The notes beneath the pieces were generated by a model. That model worked only from the letters and a program-made list of their open reading frames with translations, was not told the DNA's origin and did no database searches. From assembly GCF_020966635.1 (NCBI RefSeq), contig NZ_JAJKFQ010000002.1:1054001-1118000 (forward strand): DNA of 64,000 bases, read 5' to 3'. Below are positions 17,907 through 26,932 of the stretch, in pieces. This DNA comes from Stieleria sp. JC731. Lineage in GTDB: Bacteria > Planctomycetota > Planctomycetia > Pirellulales > Pirellulaceae. Each line of letters begins with the position of its first letter. Positions within the stretch are counted from its first letter, which is position 1. A program made the translations under genes and the position numbers.

Positions 17907-20900
17907 CTATCGGATTTCGATCACTAAAGGATTGACCCAAACCTTCTGTTCGGCGGTGTAGTACAAATAGGCTCGATGGGCCGGCCCGGTGTATCGCCCA
18001 GGGATTTGTGCCACGCAATTGATCGACAGTTCTTTCGTTTCCTGTGGCTGGAACGTTCGCCAATACAGCACGACTTCGCGACCGCGCAGTTCGTAGTAGT
18101 CAATCTCGCCGCCATCTTTCAATCGATCAAGGCTTTCGATGACCGGCTCAAGCCCACCAGGAAGCCCAACGACCGCAACGCTCATCGGCTGCCCCTGCTG
18201 CGTTTTGTTGCTGACGTTTACCAAGACATCGATCGTATCACCGGCGTTGGTTTCACCGACTGAATCGGAGAATTGAACGTTCATCTCCAGCGGGCACGCT
18301 TGATGACTTTGTGGGGATCGTGTCTGACCGCCAAGTTGCACGACAAAGGGTAGCGATGTCGGATTTGCAGACCGAAGCTCTACCGTTGCTTGGGGATCGG
18401 ATTCCAACAGTCGGCAAACTTGGTCTGGAAGTCGATACGCCACGCCATCCTTTCCGGCGCCCGACCACTCGAGCGTTTCGATCACGTTTCCGTCGACCAA
18501 TAGTTCCAATTCACCTTCGCCACTTTGACTGATTCGTGTGTGGACTTCGACAAGTGCTTTTAAAGCGAGCACGGTTGCCTGCGTCGAACCGAATCCACCA
18601 CCGTTGCGATTGGCCAATAGCCAGTCCACCGACTTACGCAATGCTTTATCGAATTGCGGATCGGATTTCCATGCCAAGATTGCGAGTGCCGTTGATTCAA
18701 CTTTTCGCGACAGCCCACCACTTTGTGTCACCGTCATTTGGCCTTCGACATGCCCGTCCGCCGCTTGGCTTTTTAATAGCCGTTCACGCAACAGTTGTGC
18801 AGTCGACTTGCGTCCGACGTTCTCCAATGTGATCGATGACAACGCGATCAGATATGGATCGTCGGTCGTGGTCGCGATGCTTTCCAAATGATCGAGTTCT
18901 TTGGTGAAGTCGTTCTCGGTACGTTGACTATTGCCGGATGAAAGATCCGCCTGCGACAGCGCCCACAACACATAGGCGTTAACCGTTTCCTGATTGACGG
19001 ACCAAACATGCAAATGCCTTGGGTTTCGTTTGAACCCGCCGAGTCCGTCACGTCGGTTCAATAGCCAACGTCTGGTTCGATCCAACATCGCTTGATCGAC
19101 ATCGATGACTTTGGACATCTCGGTAAACTGCATCAATCCGAATGCGGAGAGCGCCTCATGCCCGGGATCGTTGCCGAACCACTCGTATCCCAAATCTTGA
19201 CATTCGTAGCTTGTCAGCTTTCGATACCCACGGCGTAGCAGCGATTCGATCCGTTGCCGGTCGGAATCATCCGCCACCCCATCAGCCTGCATCAGTTGAA
19301 ATGCCATCACGTTGGGATAGTTGGTCGATGACGCTTGTTCGAAACACCCGTGGGGTTCTCGCAGCAAACTTTCCACACCCCGACTAAGCTGCGACTGCGT
19401 TCCAGGCATCAATTGAATCTCGCCATGAAGCGAACCCGGACGAATCTCGGCTGGTAGATCGAGTTTAGTTTTGACGCGACGGACCAATGTTCCTGAACTC
19501 GAAGTAGAAAACGGATACCCGTCAGGCACGACTCGAACACTTCGTTCAACCGCGTCACGAAGCCGTCCGGACTGGTTTTGCACTGACACCTTCAGCTTGG
19601 TGTTGGACAGGATCGCGACGTCGTCAACATCAAGCGAAAAACGTTCGGATCGTCGGCCTTCGGCTTCAACCTCCAACGTCGATGTCGTTTTAGCAGCGTT
19701 TAGCCCAGTGTCCGGAACCAACTGAACATCGAAACGATTCGTCGATCCGCTCGCGTTGACCAATCCAACCGGAAGATCGATCCGATCACCACCGGTTACC
19801 TCTAAAGGAACTTTGGCATCGATCGCGAGAGGAATTTCGGACGTGAGGGAGCCTCCTCCCGTTCCGATTCGGCCGTCAACGGTATGCCCGTTGACGATTA
19901 CTTTGAACATGGTCAGCGAGTCGGACAAATCAAAACGAATACTGGCCGTTCCCGTTGAGTCCGTCACCATCAGCGGATTCCAGTAGAGGGTTTCGGTAAA
20001 GTCCGATCGTACAGAGTCTTCGCTGGTACGATGGAGGTGCGAATACTGACGGATCGGGAAACGCAGTTCCTCCATCAACTGATCGGCAAGTGCTTGCGTG
20101 TCGATACCACGAGCTTCGGCGAACTGTCGAAGTTGTTTTTCGCTGATTCGATTTTCGATCACCTGGCCATCTTTTACCGGCCCCAATCGCCCTGTGCCTG
20201 GGATAAAGACCTCGATGACACGCCGGGCAAACGAAGGCTTCACTTCATCAGCACTATCGGCTGACGATGAAGCACCAGCCGCTTCCTCTGGCGACTCGGA
20301 CATGCCTTGTTCAGCTGCGTTCCGATACGCATTGCCTTGATCTTTCTGAAACAGCTCGGCCTCCACTACAGAGTTATATGCGGGCGCTTCGGTGACCGTG
20401 TTTCCAGCTTGCCCGCAGCCCACGATCAATACCGAAATCAGAAGTAGGCTTGCCGCTGCGGCGAAAGACTTTCGCGGGCGGAACAACAGTGCGATCAGCC
20501 AAACGAATCCGATCAGCATCAAAGTAAATCGCACATCGTTGATAAACTCGTTCCAGATCTCTTTGGCACGTATCCGGTAGGCGATCAATTGAGACCGCAA
20601 CGCATCCGAGTTCGTCCTCGTTTGACTTTCCAGCTGTTCCCGATTCCCGTCAAGTTCCAGCAACCGAACCAGAGCGGATCGAAACGTTTCGTTGAATTGG
20701 CCGGGTGTCCCGCTGACAAACCTTCGCCAGCCTTGCGTTCCGAGCAGCAAATCTAAACTCTCACCGGCTTGCGGATCATCCGACAAGTAAAAATTCGCGT
20801 GCTCAAGATCTTCTGGCGATTGCACCTCACTGGTGAGATAGAAGTGTGTCTTTATCGATGGCTGTTCTTTTAGACGTAGGCTAAGCGCCGCATCATCAAC

Positions 20901-22982
20901 GACGCTGACGCCTAGGATGGCACCCGGCACCGGCTTCTGATTCTCATCTGTCACCGCGATCGTCATACGAACCGGTTCGCCGGGTGAAAACTGATCCGAT
21001 TTCCCATCAACCGTCGCCTTGATGTTCAACGCTTTTTGTCCGCGGCGGTAAACCAACCGCTCAACCAATGGGACGGTCGTTTCGGAATCGGTATCGACTT
21101 CCAGGACAGTCAGTCGGATTACCCCGGCGGCTCGGTCTTGGACCGGAATGGTGATTTGGTTTTCTCCCATTGAGACATCGACGGACTTCAGGCCGACCAG
21201 TTCACCACGGCAGACAGCACGAACCATACACTGCCTGCGTTTTAGCGTATGGACGGAGATCGAAATCGGCTCGTCGGCTTCGAAGACTCCTGACCCGGTG
21301 TTCAAGACGGGCTTGTCGTCGACCACACTTGGTAGCCAAGGCATCTCGGTAATATCCATCGGGTTGGTTACCCGCAATGAATACCGCATGCCTGGTTCCG
21401 GTTTAAATTCGAACCGCCCTAATCCGTCGCGGACCGTTTTGGCTGTCGCGACAACACGTCCTGCTTGGGAGAGAATTTCGCCGGCAAGTTCGATCGGTTC
21501 ACCTTGGGCGTTTCGAGCGGCAAAGTAAACACGGTTCTGTAGCCCGCTTGCCAGATAGCCGCCTTCAGGGAAAAAGTCGACTTGGACTCGACCGGTATGG
21601 ATCGGGATCGGACGTGATGCCGTTTCCGTTACCGATCCATCGTCGATCGCCACCGAAAGCGTGCCCGTCCCCTCGCGAAGGAAACTGGGAAGATCAAATG
21701 TGATCGCGACTATTCCGTCGACATCCACGACCGCCGACGACTGATAGATCGTTTGGCCGTCGACTGTGGCTTGAATTTTCGCAGCCGCACCGACAGGAAG
21801 CTGATCGTTAGCACGACGAACCGACAGCGTCGCTTTGACATTGTCGTTCGCCCCATAGGAACGCTTGTCAAATTGCAGATCGGTTTTCAACTGCACCGCC
21901 CGATAACGACGAATTTCGATATCGCAGGGTTGGTCAGGAAAGAAACCGTCCAGGCTTTTGGCGATCAACTGATAGGTTCCGCCCGGTGCCGATTCCGGAA
22001 TCAAAAACGATCCATTGCCGACACCGCGTTCGGTAACGCCTTCCAGGACGGCGCCACTGACAGCAGCCCCACTCGGATCCAGCAACTCATATCGAATGGG
22101 AACTTCGATGTGTGATGCCAAGGTCTGACGATTGAGTGTCACCGATCGAAAGAAGACCTGCTCACCGGGACGATAGACAGGGCGATCGCTTCGTAAGAAA
22201 GTTAAACAACGCGTCGGTTCGAGCGGGACCGACAGGCGAACTTTCTTTTCACCCGATCGATCGGTCCATGCATCGATTTCAAGCTTTGCATCCGCCGGAA
22301 TCACAATCTCATCAGGGATTTGGATCCGTGCGGGATGATTCGCGCTCGTTTCGGTTTGGCCCCTGAATAGCACCGCACCTTTGGACAACACTTCGAACGA
22401 AATGGTTGCCGGAACAATCGGCATGGTCGGATCAAAGCCCACCGTCTTTGTCGATGATAATCTTGGGTTGACCACAACGAAAAACTCGTTGCGACTGTTT
22501 GATTGATCCGCATCGATCGACTGAATCGCAAGATGAAACGGATCATCGGGCGGTTCTGGCAAACTGATCCAGTGTCGGTATCCGTTGACGGCAACCAGAA
22601 AGACAGCGGCCGCGGCGAACGAAACCCACCAAAGCTTGATAAACCGATTCGAGTTGGAACCGCCTGCGGGTTCTAAATCGCTGACCGAATCGACAGCCGT
22701 TGCTGACGGTGTATTGACGATGTGATCAACTGTTGTCGATTCAGCGGATTGAAGACCGACGGGTGATTCCTTTGAAGCATCACGCCGAGCCGCTTGAGCA
22801 AACTTGTTGGCCATCACCAACGTTTCCGCCCATTGAGCAGCGACGTGTGGTTCCGTCTCAATACGGCGACGCAGTTCATCCGCTTCGTCATCGTCTAACA
22901 ATCCATAGTGCAGCTCCAAAAGCAGCTGCTCAAGGTCGTCATCGTTTGGAAGGGGCTGTTGTGGAGGTTGATTTAGATTCAT
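17907..22982 (-). CDS. Alpha-2-macroglobulin family protein with anti-sigma-like N-terminus
   Basis: The 1691-residue protein begins with a cytoplasmic domain of about 70 residues (LLELHYGLLDDDEADELRRRIETEPHVAAQWAE) like those of planctomycete anti-sigma factors. A membrane helix follows at about 117-134. Macroglobulin (MG) and A2M_N_2-like beta domains fill about 160-780. Two membrane helices around 820-860 are separated by RPRK, which would form a hairpin back through the membrane. Then come the A2M domain (GTASIRFDLSDSLTMFKVIVNG) and the thioester motif GCFEQ near residue 1212 in an alpha-barrel domain, and a C-terminal beta domain. Bacterial macroglobulins trap proteases. Its ATG overlaps the sigma-factor stop as ATGA, so the two products are made together. 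This suggests a sensor that frees the sigma factor when the outer part is attacked (inference). Confidence 0.9.
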   Translation of the reverse strand: MNLNQPPQQPLPNDDDLEQLLLELHYGLLDDDEADELRRRIETEPHVAAQWAETLVMANKFAQAARRDASKESPVGLQSAESTTVDHIVNTPSATAVDSVSDLEPAGGSNSNRFIKLWWVSFAAAAVFLVAVNGYRHWISLPEPPDDPFHLAIQSIDADQSNSRNEFFVVVNPRLSSTKTVGFDPTMPIVPATISFEVLSKGAVLFRGQTETSANHPARIQIPDEIVIPADAKLEIDAWTDRSGEKKVRLSVPLEPTRCLTFLRSDRPVYRPGEQVFFRSVTLNRQTLASHIEVPIRYELLDPSGAAVSGAVLEGVTERGVGNGSFLIPESAPGGTYQLIAKSLDGFFPDQPCDIEIRRYRAVQLKTDLQFDKRSYGANDNVKATLSVRRANDQLPVGAAAKIQATVDGQTIYQSSAVVDVDGIVAITFDLPSFLREGTGTLSVAIDDGSVTETASRPIPIHTGRVQVDFFPEGGYLASGLQNRVYFAARNAQGEPIELAGEILSQAGRVVATAKTVRDGLGRFEFKPEPGMRYSLRVTNPMDITEMPWLPSVVDDKPVLNTGSGVFEADEPISISVHTLKRRQCMVRAVCRGELVGLKSVDVSMGENQITIPVQDRAAGVIRLTVLEVDTDSETTVPLVERLVYRRGQKALNIKATVDGKSDQFSPGEPVRMTIAVTDENQKPVPGAILGVSVVDDAALSLRLKEQPSIKTHFYLTSEVQSPEDLEHANFYLSDDPQAGESLDLLLGTQGWRRFVSGTPGQFNETFRSALVRLLELDGNREQLESQTRTNSDALRSQLIAYRIRAKEIWNEFINDVRFTLMLIGFVWLIALLFRPRKSFAAAASLLLISVLIVGCGQAGNTVTEAPAYNSVVEAELFQKDQGNAYRNAAEQGMSESPEEAAGASSSADSADEVKPSFARRVIEVFIPGTGRLGPVKDGQVIENRISEKQLRQFAEARGIDTQALADQLMEELRFPIRQYSHLHRTSEDSVRSDFTETLYWNPLMVTDSTGTASIRFDLSDSLTMFKVIVNGHTVDGRIGTGGGSLTSEIPLAIDAKVPLEVTGGDRIDLPVGLVNASGSTNRFDVQLVPDTGLNAAKTTSTLEVEAEGRRSERFSLDVDDVAILSNTKLKVSVQNQSGRLRDAVERSVRVVPDGYPFSTSSSGTLVRRVKTKLDLPAEIRPGSLHGEIQLMPGTQSQLSRGVESLLREPHGCFEQASSTNYPNVMAFQLMQADGVADDSDRQRIESLLRRGYRKLTSYECQDLGYEWFGNDPGHEALSAFGLMQFTEMSKVIDVDQAMLDRTRRWLLNRRDGLGGFKRNPRHLHVWSVNQETVNAYVLWALSQADLSSGNSQRTENDFTKELDHLESIATTTDDPYLIALSSITLENVGRKSTAQLLRERLLKSQAADGHVEGQMTVTQSGGLSRKVESTALAILAWKSDPQFDKALRKSVDWLLANRNGGGFGSTQATVLALKALVEVHTRISQSGEGELELLVDGNVIETLEWSGAGKDGVAYRLPDQVCRLLESDPQATVELRSANPTSLPFVVQLGGQTRSPQSHQACPLEMNVQFSDSVGETNAGDTIDVLVNVSNKTQQGQPMSVAVVGLPGGLEPVIESLDRLKDGGEIDYYELRGREVVLYWRTFQPQETKELSINCVAQIPGRYTGPAHRAYLYYTAEQKVWVNPLVIEIR

Positions 22983-23545
22983 GACAGGTCTCCTACACTT
23001 TCGCGTAGCTGACGGATGGCCGAGCGCATCCGTGTTTTGACCGTTCCCAACGGAATCGACATGGCCTCGGCAATTTGCGGATAGGAGAGGTCGCCGTTTT
23101 GCCGCAACAAAAAGACTTCTTGTTGCTCCGGCGGCAGTTTCGCCACCGCGACGCGCAGCGTTTGCAGCTGCTCGTCTTTGATCAGCCCTTCAGGCGGGCT
23201 TTCGGACGTCGAGGCCATCGGGAAATCCTCGTGAGAGGTGTTTTCGTGCAACGGAGCGCGTCGACGATTCCAAGCGGTCTTTCGAAAATCCCGGCCGGTG
23301 TTCAGTGCGATCCGAAACACCCAGGCTTTCAAATTTTGGATTTCGTCGAGCTGGTGCCGGTGATGCCAGCACTTCAGAAACGACTCTTGCAACGCATCCC
23401 GAGCGTCTTCCAGGTTGCCAACGACGTAGAACAGCGTGCCGAGTAGCTCGTCAGCGCAGGAATCGAAGAATTCCTCCAGACGCGTTGTGTGCGCGTCCTT
23501 TGGGCTTGTCGGCAAGCTTTCGATCGATTCCGGATCGTCGGTCAT
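22979..23545 (-). CDS. ECF-type RNA polymerase sigma factor
   Basis: The 188-residue protein has a sigma-2 region (residues about 25-90: FDSCADELLGTLFYVVGNLEDARDALQESFLKCWHHRHQ, then LKAWVFRIALNTGRDFRK) and a sigma-4 region (about 125-185: LPPEQQEVFLLRQNGDLSYPQIAEAMSIPLGTVKTRMRSAIRQLRE). The two are joined by a polar linker, and regions 1.1 and 3 are absent, so this is an ECF sigma. Its stop codon overlaps the start of the macroglobulin/anti-sigma gene. By family habit the downstream gene product should bind and hold this sigma at the membrane. A candidate ECF promoter lies about 42 bp upstream. Confidence 0.94.
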   Translation of the reverse strand: MTDDPESIESLPTSPKDAHTTRLEEFFDSCADELLGTLFYVVGNLEDARDALQESFLKCWHHRHQLDEIQNLKAWVFRIALNTGRDFRKTAWNRRRAPLHENTSHEDFPMASTSESPPEGLIKDEQLQTLRVAVAKLPPEQQEVFLLRQNGDLSYPQIAEAMSIPLGTVKTRMRSAIRQLRESVGDLS

Positions 23546-23586
23546 TCGGGGTCATCCACAGCAGAACAGCGTTGTCTGCTAATACA

Positions 23587-23615
23587 GACGACAGAGGATC
23601 CCCAACGGATTTACA
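23587..23615 (-). promoter_or_regulatory. Possible ECF-type promoter upstream of the sigma gene
   Basis: On the minus strand TGTAAA (23615-23610) and GTCGTC (23592-23587) are separated by 17 bp. Many ECF sigmas use -35 boxes containing GTAA/GAAC and -10 boxes containing CGTC and control their own genes. The match is short and could be chance. Confidence 0.3.
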
Positions 23616-23691
23616 ACGCAGATTTTTTTATTCGACCGAAGGACCGAATGCGGTTTTGCGGGGCGGACGATTCGGTTTCCCGTTCGGATCG

Positions 23692-26600
23692 TTAGTTTTC
23701 GCCTTTGTCTTTGCGAGCCCGCTTTTTGGCCTCGAGCAGCCGCTCGGTGTAGCTGGACGGAGCCGGTTTTGCAGAACTCGGCTTATCACCGCCCAATTTA
23801 GGTTTAGGTGACGTTCCGCCCAGGTCGGACAAGTCGACTTGATTATCCGAATCGGAAGTCACCGACGTCGGTTCGAAGCGAACGCTGGCACGCCGTTTTT
23901 CTAAGTCTTCATCCAGTTGAGATTTGTTTTTGCGGAGAGCATCAAGCCGCGTGACCGCCTCAGTCGAATCCTCCTTTTCGCCTCGCAGTCGCTTGACCGT
24001 GCGGCCAACCCAAGCGAAATCGAATGCGATTCGGCGAACCATCACGTCACCTAAAAACAGGCAACAAGCCCCAAGGACAAACCATGGCCAGGCGTCACGG
24101 ATGCTTCGAGCCAAGGCGAGCCCGCCACGAAACGGATCTGTCTCGATTAGATCTTCACTGGCACGAGATTCCAGCGGAGGCGTGATCTCACCCGCATCGC
24201 CACCTTCGGGTTCGGTTGCGGCAAGTGATTCGATAAGTGCCATGTTGGTTTCACGAACACGGTATTCATCGCTGTAAGGCACCGTCACGCCAGTTCGCAG
24301 CGGTGACGCACCGGCTCCCGGAACGACATTGACCAAATAGCTTCCGGCGCCGCTTGCCGGGAACGATCCGACGTAGCGTCCCGGTGCGGTTTGCCTCATG
24401 TCGAGTGCCAGCGGATTCAGATCAGGATCGAGCGCCGTTGCGTTCATTTCCAAGAAGTCCAAGAACGCATCGTCTTTCGTCAGTGCGTTCACAACGACTT
24501 GCACTTCGCCATCTTTGACCGATGTCGCGATACTGAATTTGCCGGTATCCCCGGTCGGTCTCATCAACCAACGAACAAGCTGGCTGTGAAACTTTTCATA
24601 GTTATCCCATTCGGTCCAAGTGCTCGCCCAACGTGCGCCTGCGTCGGTCGTCAGCACAGCGGTACGGCCCAAGCCATACGTCCATGCGGCAAGGATGGTT
24701 GCATTTTCAGGCTGTTCCGGACGCGGCGATTGGATCAACACCTGAGCCAAGGGACTGTCTTTCGTCTGCGTCATCACAAAGCCGGTGATCGGCGGCAGGT
24801 CGCGATCGATACCGTCGAGCATTGCGTGTGGAAAGACGACGCGCGGGACCAAGCCTTCGGCCGCTTCATAAACCAAGGGTTTGCTAACGCGGCGTGCTTC
24901 GTGCTGAAAGATTCGTGGCAGAGCGCGTCCGCTTTTGACGCTGTAATACTTTCCGCCGGTTTGACTGGCAATTTGCTGCAAACGTTGACTGCCTTGCAAA
25001 CCGTGTGACGCGACCGCAACGGTACTGATTGTGATCTTGCCGTTGACGAACGCATTCATCGTGTTCGGGTTGGGCGCGCTCGGGTCACCATCGGAAATGA
25101 TGATGCAGTGCTTAACCGACGCGGGTACGTTGTTCAGCGATTTCACTGCCATGTTCATCGCCGGATCAAACTGCGGCATGTCGCCGGGCGTCATTCGGCT
25201 AACACGTGACAGCATCACGCGACGATTGGGGCCGACTTCGGCAAGGCCTGACCACCTCGGATCGCCACCCCACAACCATGCATCACCTTGAAAGTTCCAG
25301 TGCAGCACACCCGCGAAATCCGAACTGCCGAGCTGCTCGATCGCGGCTTTGCAGATTTGCTTTTGCCAGTAGTTGCCGTCCGCCATCTCGCTGGCATGCA
25401 TGATCAAAGCCAATGCCCCGACGGCGCGTACCTTGGCGTTTTTGATTTGAAAATCGACGGGCATGGCCTTTTCGATTTCGGTACCGGTCCAACCACCGGC
25501 GCCGAACGCTTCGGGACCACCGATCATTAAAAGCCCGGCGCCGAGCTGCTGCGTGTTGCGGACCAACATTTCGATTTGGTCGTCGCTAAAGGACACGATC
25601 TCGTTATCGGATCCGCCCGTGGTCCTGGGTACACCTGCCAAGATCACCGCGTCGTAAGCTTGCAGTTCGGCCAATGAACCGAACAAGTCATCGTTGGTTT
25701 GCGTGACGACTTCGATGTTGTTGTCCTGCAGTTTTCCGATCAACAAACTGAAGTCGCCTTCGTTTTCGCGATCTTCGATCAGCAGGACACGGCCTTGCCC
25801 GCGCACGTGGGTATAGGCGGTCGCGGAATTGTTTTGCCGGATGCCGTCTTCTTCGCGACTGGCTGGGATAAATTCCGCTTCGTAAACGTAGGGTGCCGGC
25901 CGATCGATCGTATGACGAAGTGGAAAGACATTCTTTCCCGCATCCAGTGTGATCTCGCGTTCGAGCAGAATCGTTTCGTCTTTGCCCTCTTTTTGTTTTA
26001 CACGGATGCGTCCTTTGGTCGGCTCGCCACTGGTTTGTCCGGTGTCGGTGTAGTTGTTAACAACAATCCGAGCTTCGAAGGGTTGGCCTTTGCGAATGTC
26101 CGTAGGCAAGTCAATTTTTTCGACCAGCACCTCGCTTTTGGCATCCAGCAGCACCGGAACGACGTCGATTCCGATCCCTGCCGAAGCGACACGGGCGACC
26201 AGCTTTCGCGCCTGTCCAAGGTTCTCATTGCCGTCGGTGACAACAACAATTCGACGCGAAGTGTCCTCCGGCATCGTCGCCTGAGCCAAGTTGAGTGCAG
26301 ATTCGAGGTTCGTCGCGTCACCTCGCTCCATCAAGCTTTCTAAGCGACGAAGGCGGATCTCGTCATCAAATGGTGGTATCTCGACCGATGCGTCGCGACC
26401 AAAAACGATGATGCCGGCTTTGTCACCACGTCGCGCATCACGATGCCGTTTCACGTTGCGAACGACATAGTCCAACATGACTTGTCGTTTGGCCACCGGA
26501 ATGCTCTCGGATTGATCCAAGACATACATCACCGTGATCCGATCGCTAACTCGGACCAGCTGCACACCGGCCAACGCGAACACCAAGATCGTCCAAACTA

Positions 26601-26742
26601 GCGTTCGAATTGCCAGAGCGAGCCAGCGACGAAGTTTTCCGAGAACGCCTAGTGATTCAAAACCAATCCACCACAGGACCGGCAATCCAAGCAGCAGCCA
26701 CAGAAACGCTGGATGCTCAAAACTGATTCGATAAGGAAGCAT
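23692..26742 (-). CDS. VWA-domain membrane protein with glutamine-amidotransferase-like region
   Basis: The 1016-residue protein has two N-terminal membrane helices (about 10-27 and 43-62). A von Willebrand A domain follows, with the MIDAS pattern DQSES (VMYVLDQSESIP, about residues 75-80) and VVVTDGNENLG. Next comes a beta-sandwich region (about 210-310) and a class-I glutamine-amidotransferase-like fold (VLLIEDRENEGDFSLLIGKL to LQAYDAVILAGVP, then MIGGPEAFGAGGW). The catalytic cysteine of a true amidotransferase is not apparent. A second VWA-like part (HCIIISDGDPSAPN) and a membrane helix near residue 885 precede a long charged tail. This resembles the planctomycete proteins linked to BatA-type complexes. 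It is 146 bp upstream of the sigma gene on the same strand. Function unknown. Confidence 0.85.
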   Translation of the reverse strand: MLPYRISFEHPAFLWLLLGLPVLWWIGFESLGVLGKLRRWLALAIRTLVWTILVFALAGVQLVRVSDRITVMYVLDQSESIPVAKRQVMLDYVVRNVKRHRDARRGDKAGIIVFGRDASVEIPPFDDEIRLRRLESLMERGDATNLESALNLAQATMPEDTSRRIVVVTDGNENLGQARKLVARVASAGIGIDVVPVLLDAKSEVLVEKIDLPTDIRKGQPFEARIVVNNYTDTGQTSGEPTKGRIRVKQKEGKDETILLEREITLDAGKNVFPLRHTIDRPAPYVYEAEFIPASREEDGIRQNNSATAYTHVRGQGRVLLIEDRENEGDFSLLIGKLQDNNIEVVTQTNDDLFGSLAELQAYDAVILAGVPRTTGGSDNEIVSFSDDQIEMLVRNTQQLGAGLLMIGGPEAFGAGGWTGTEIEKAMPVDFQIKNAKVRAVGALALIMHASEMADGNYWQKQICKAAIEQLGSSDFAGVLHWNFQGDAWLWGGDPRWSGLAEVGPNRRVMLSRVSRMTPGDMPQFDPAMNMAVKSLNNVPASVKHCIIISDGDPSAPNPNTMNAFVNGKITISTVAVASHGLQGSQRLQQIASQTGGKYYSVKSGRALPRIFQHEARRVSKPLVYEAAEGLVPRVVFPHAMLDGIDRDLPPITGFVMTQTKDSPLAQVLIQSPRPEQPENATILAAWTYGLGRTAVLTTDAGARWASTWTEWDNYEKFHSQLVRWLMRPTGDTGKFSIATSVKDGEVQVVVNALTKDDAFLDFLEMNATALDPDLNPLALDMRQTAPGRYVGSFPASGAGSYLVNVVPGAGASPLRTGVTVPYSDEYRVRETNMALIESLAATEPEGGDAGEITPPLESRASEDLIETDPFRGGLALARSIRDAWPWFVLGACCLFLGDVMVRRIAFDFAWVGRTVKRLRGEKEDSTEAVTRLDALRKNKSQLDEDLEKRRASVRFEPTSVTSDSDNQVDLSDLGGTSPKPKLGGDKPSSAKPAPSSYTERLLEAKKRARKDKGEN

Positions 26743-26932
26743 CGCTTCATAGAACCCGCGAAAGATGGTGGACGAGACGCCCCTATATCATATCGCAAAG
26801 ACCCGGACCGGGCATCATCAAAGACATCCCCTGCCGGCATTGGTGTTTCGGCACAATTGCCATACAGCCATCTCAAACTACGAAACCGCAGGCAGGTGTG
26901 GCTCGGCGGACTACCGTGCCAGCCGCCGCGTC

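Noticed and set aside
17224..18063. Long frame of 279 codons as the full release-factor-like gene
   Set aside because: Its first 78 codons overlap the macroglobulin end antisense-free but in another frame on the same strand; the protein fits the family from the ATG at 17829.
24391..25008. 205-codon plus-strand frame inside the VWA gene
   Set aside because: Antisense to a well-supported 1016-residue protein; composition is that of a shadow frame.
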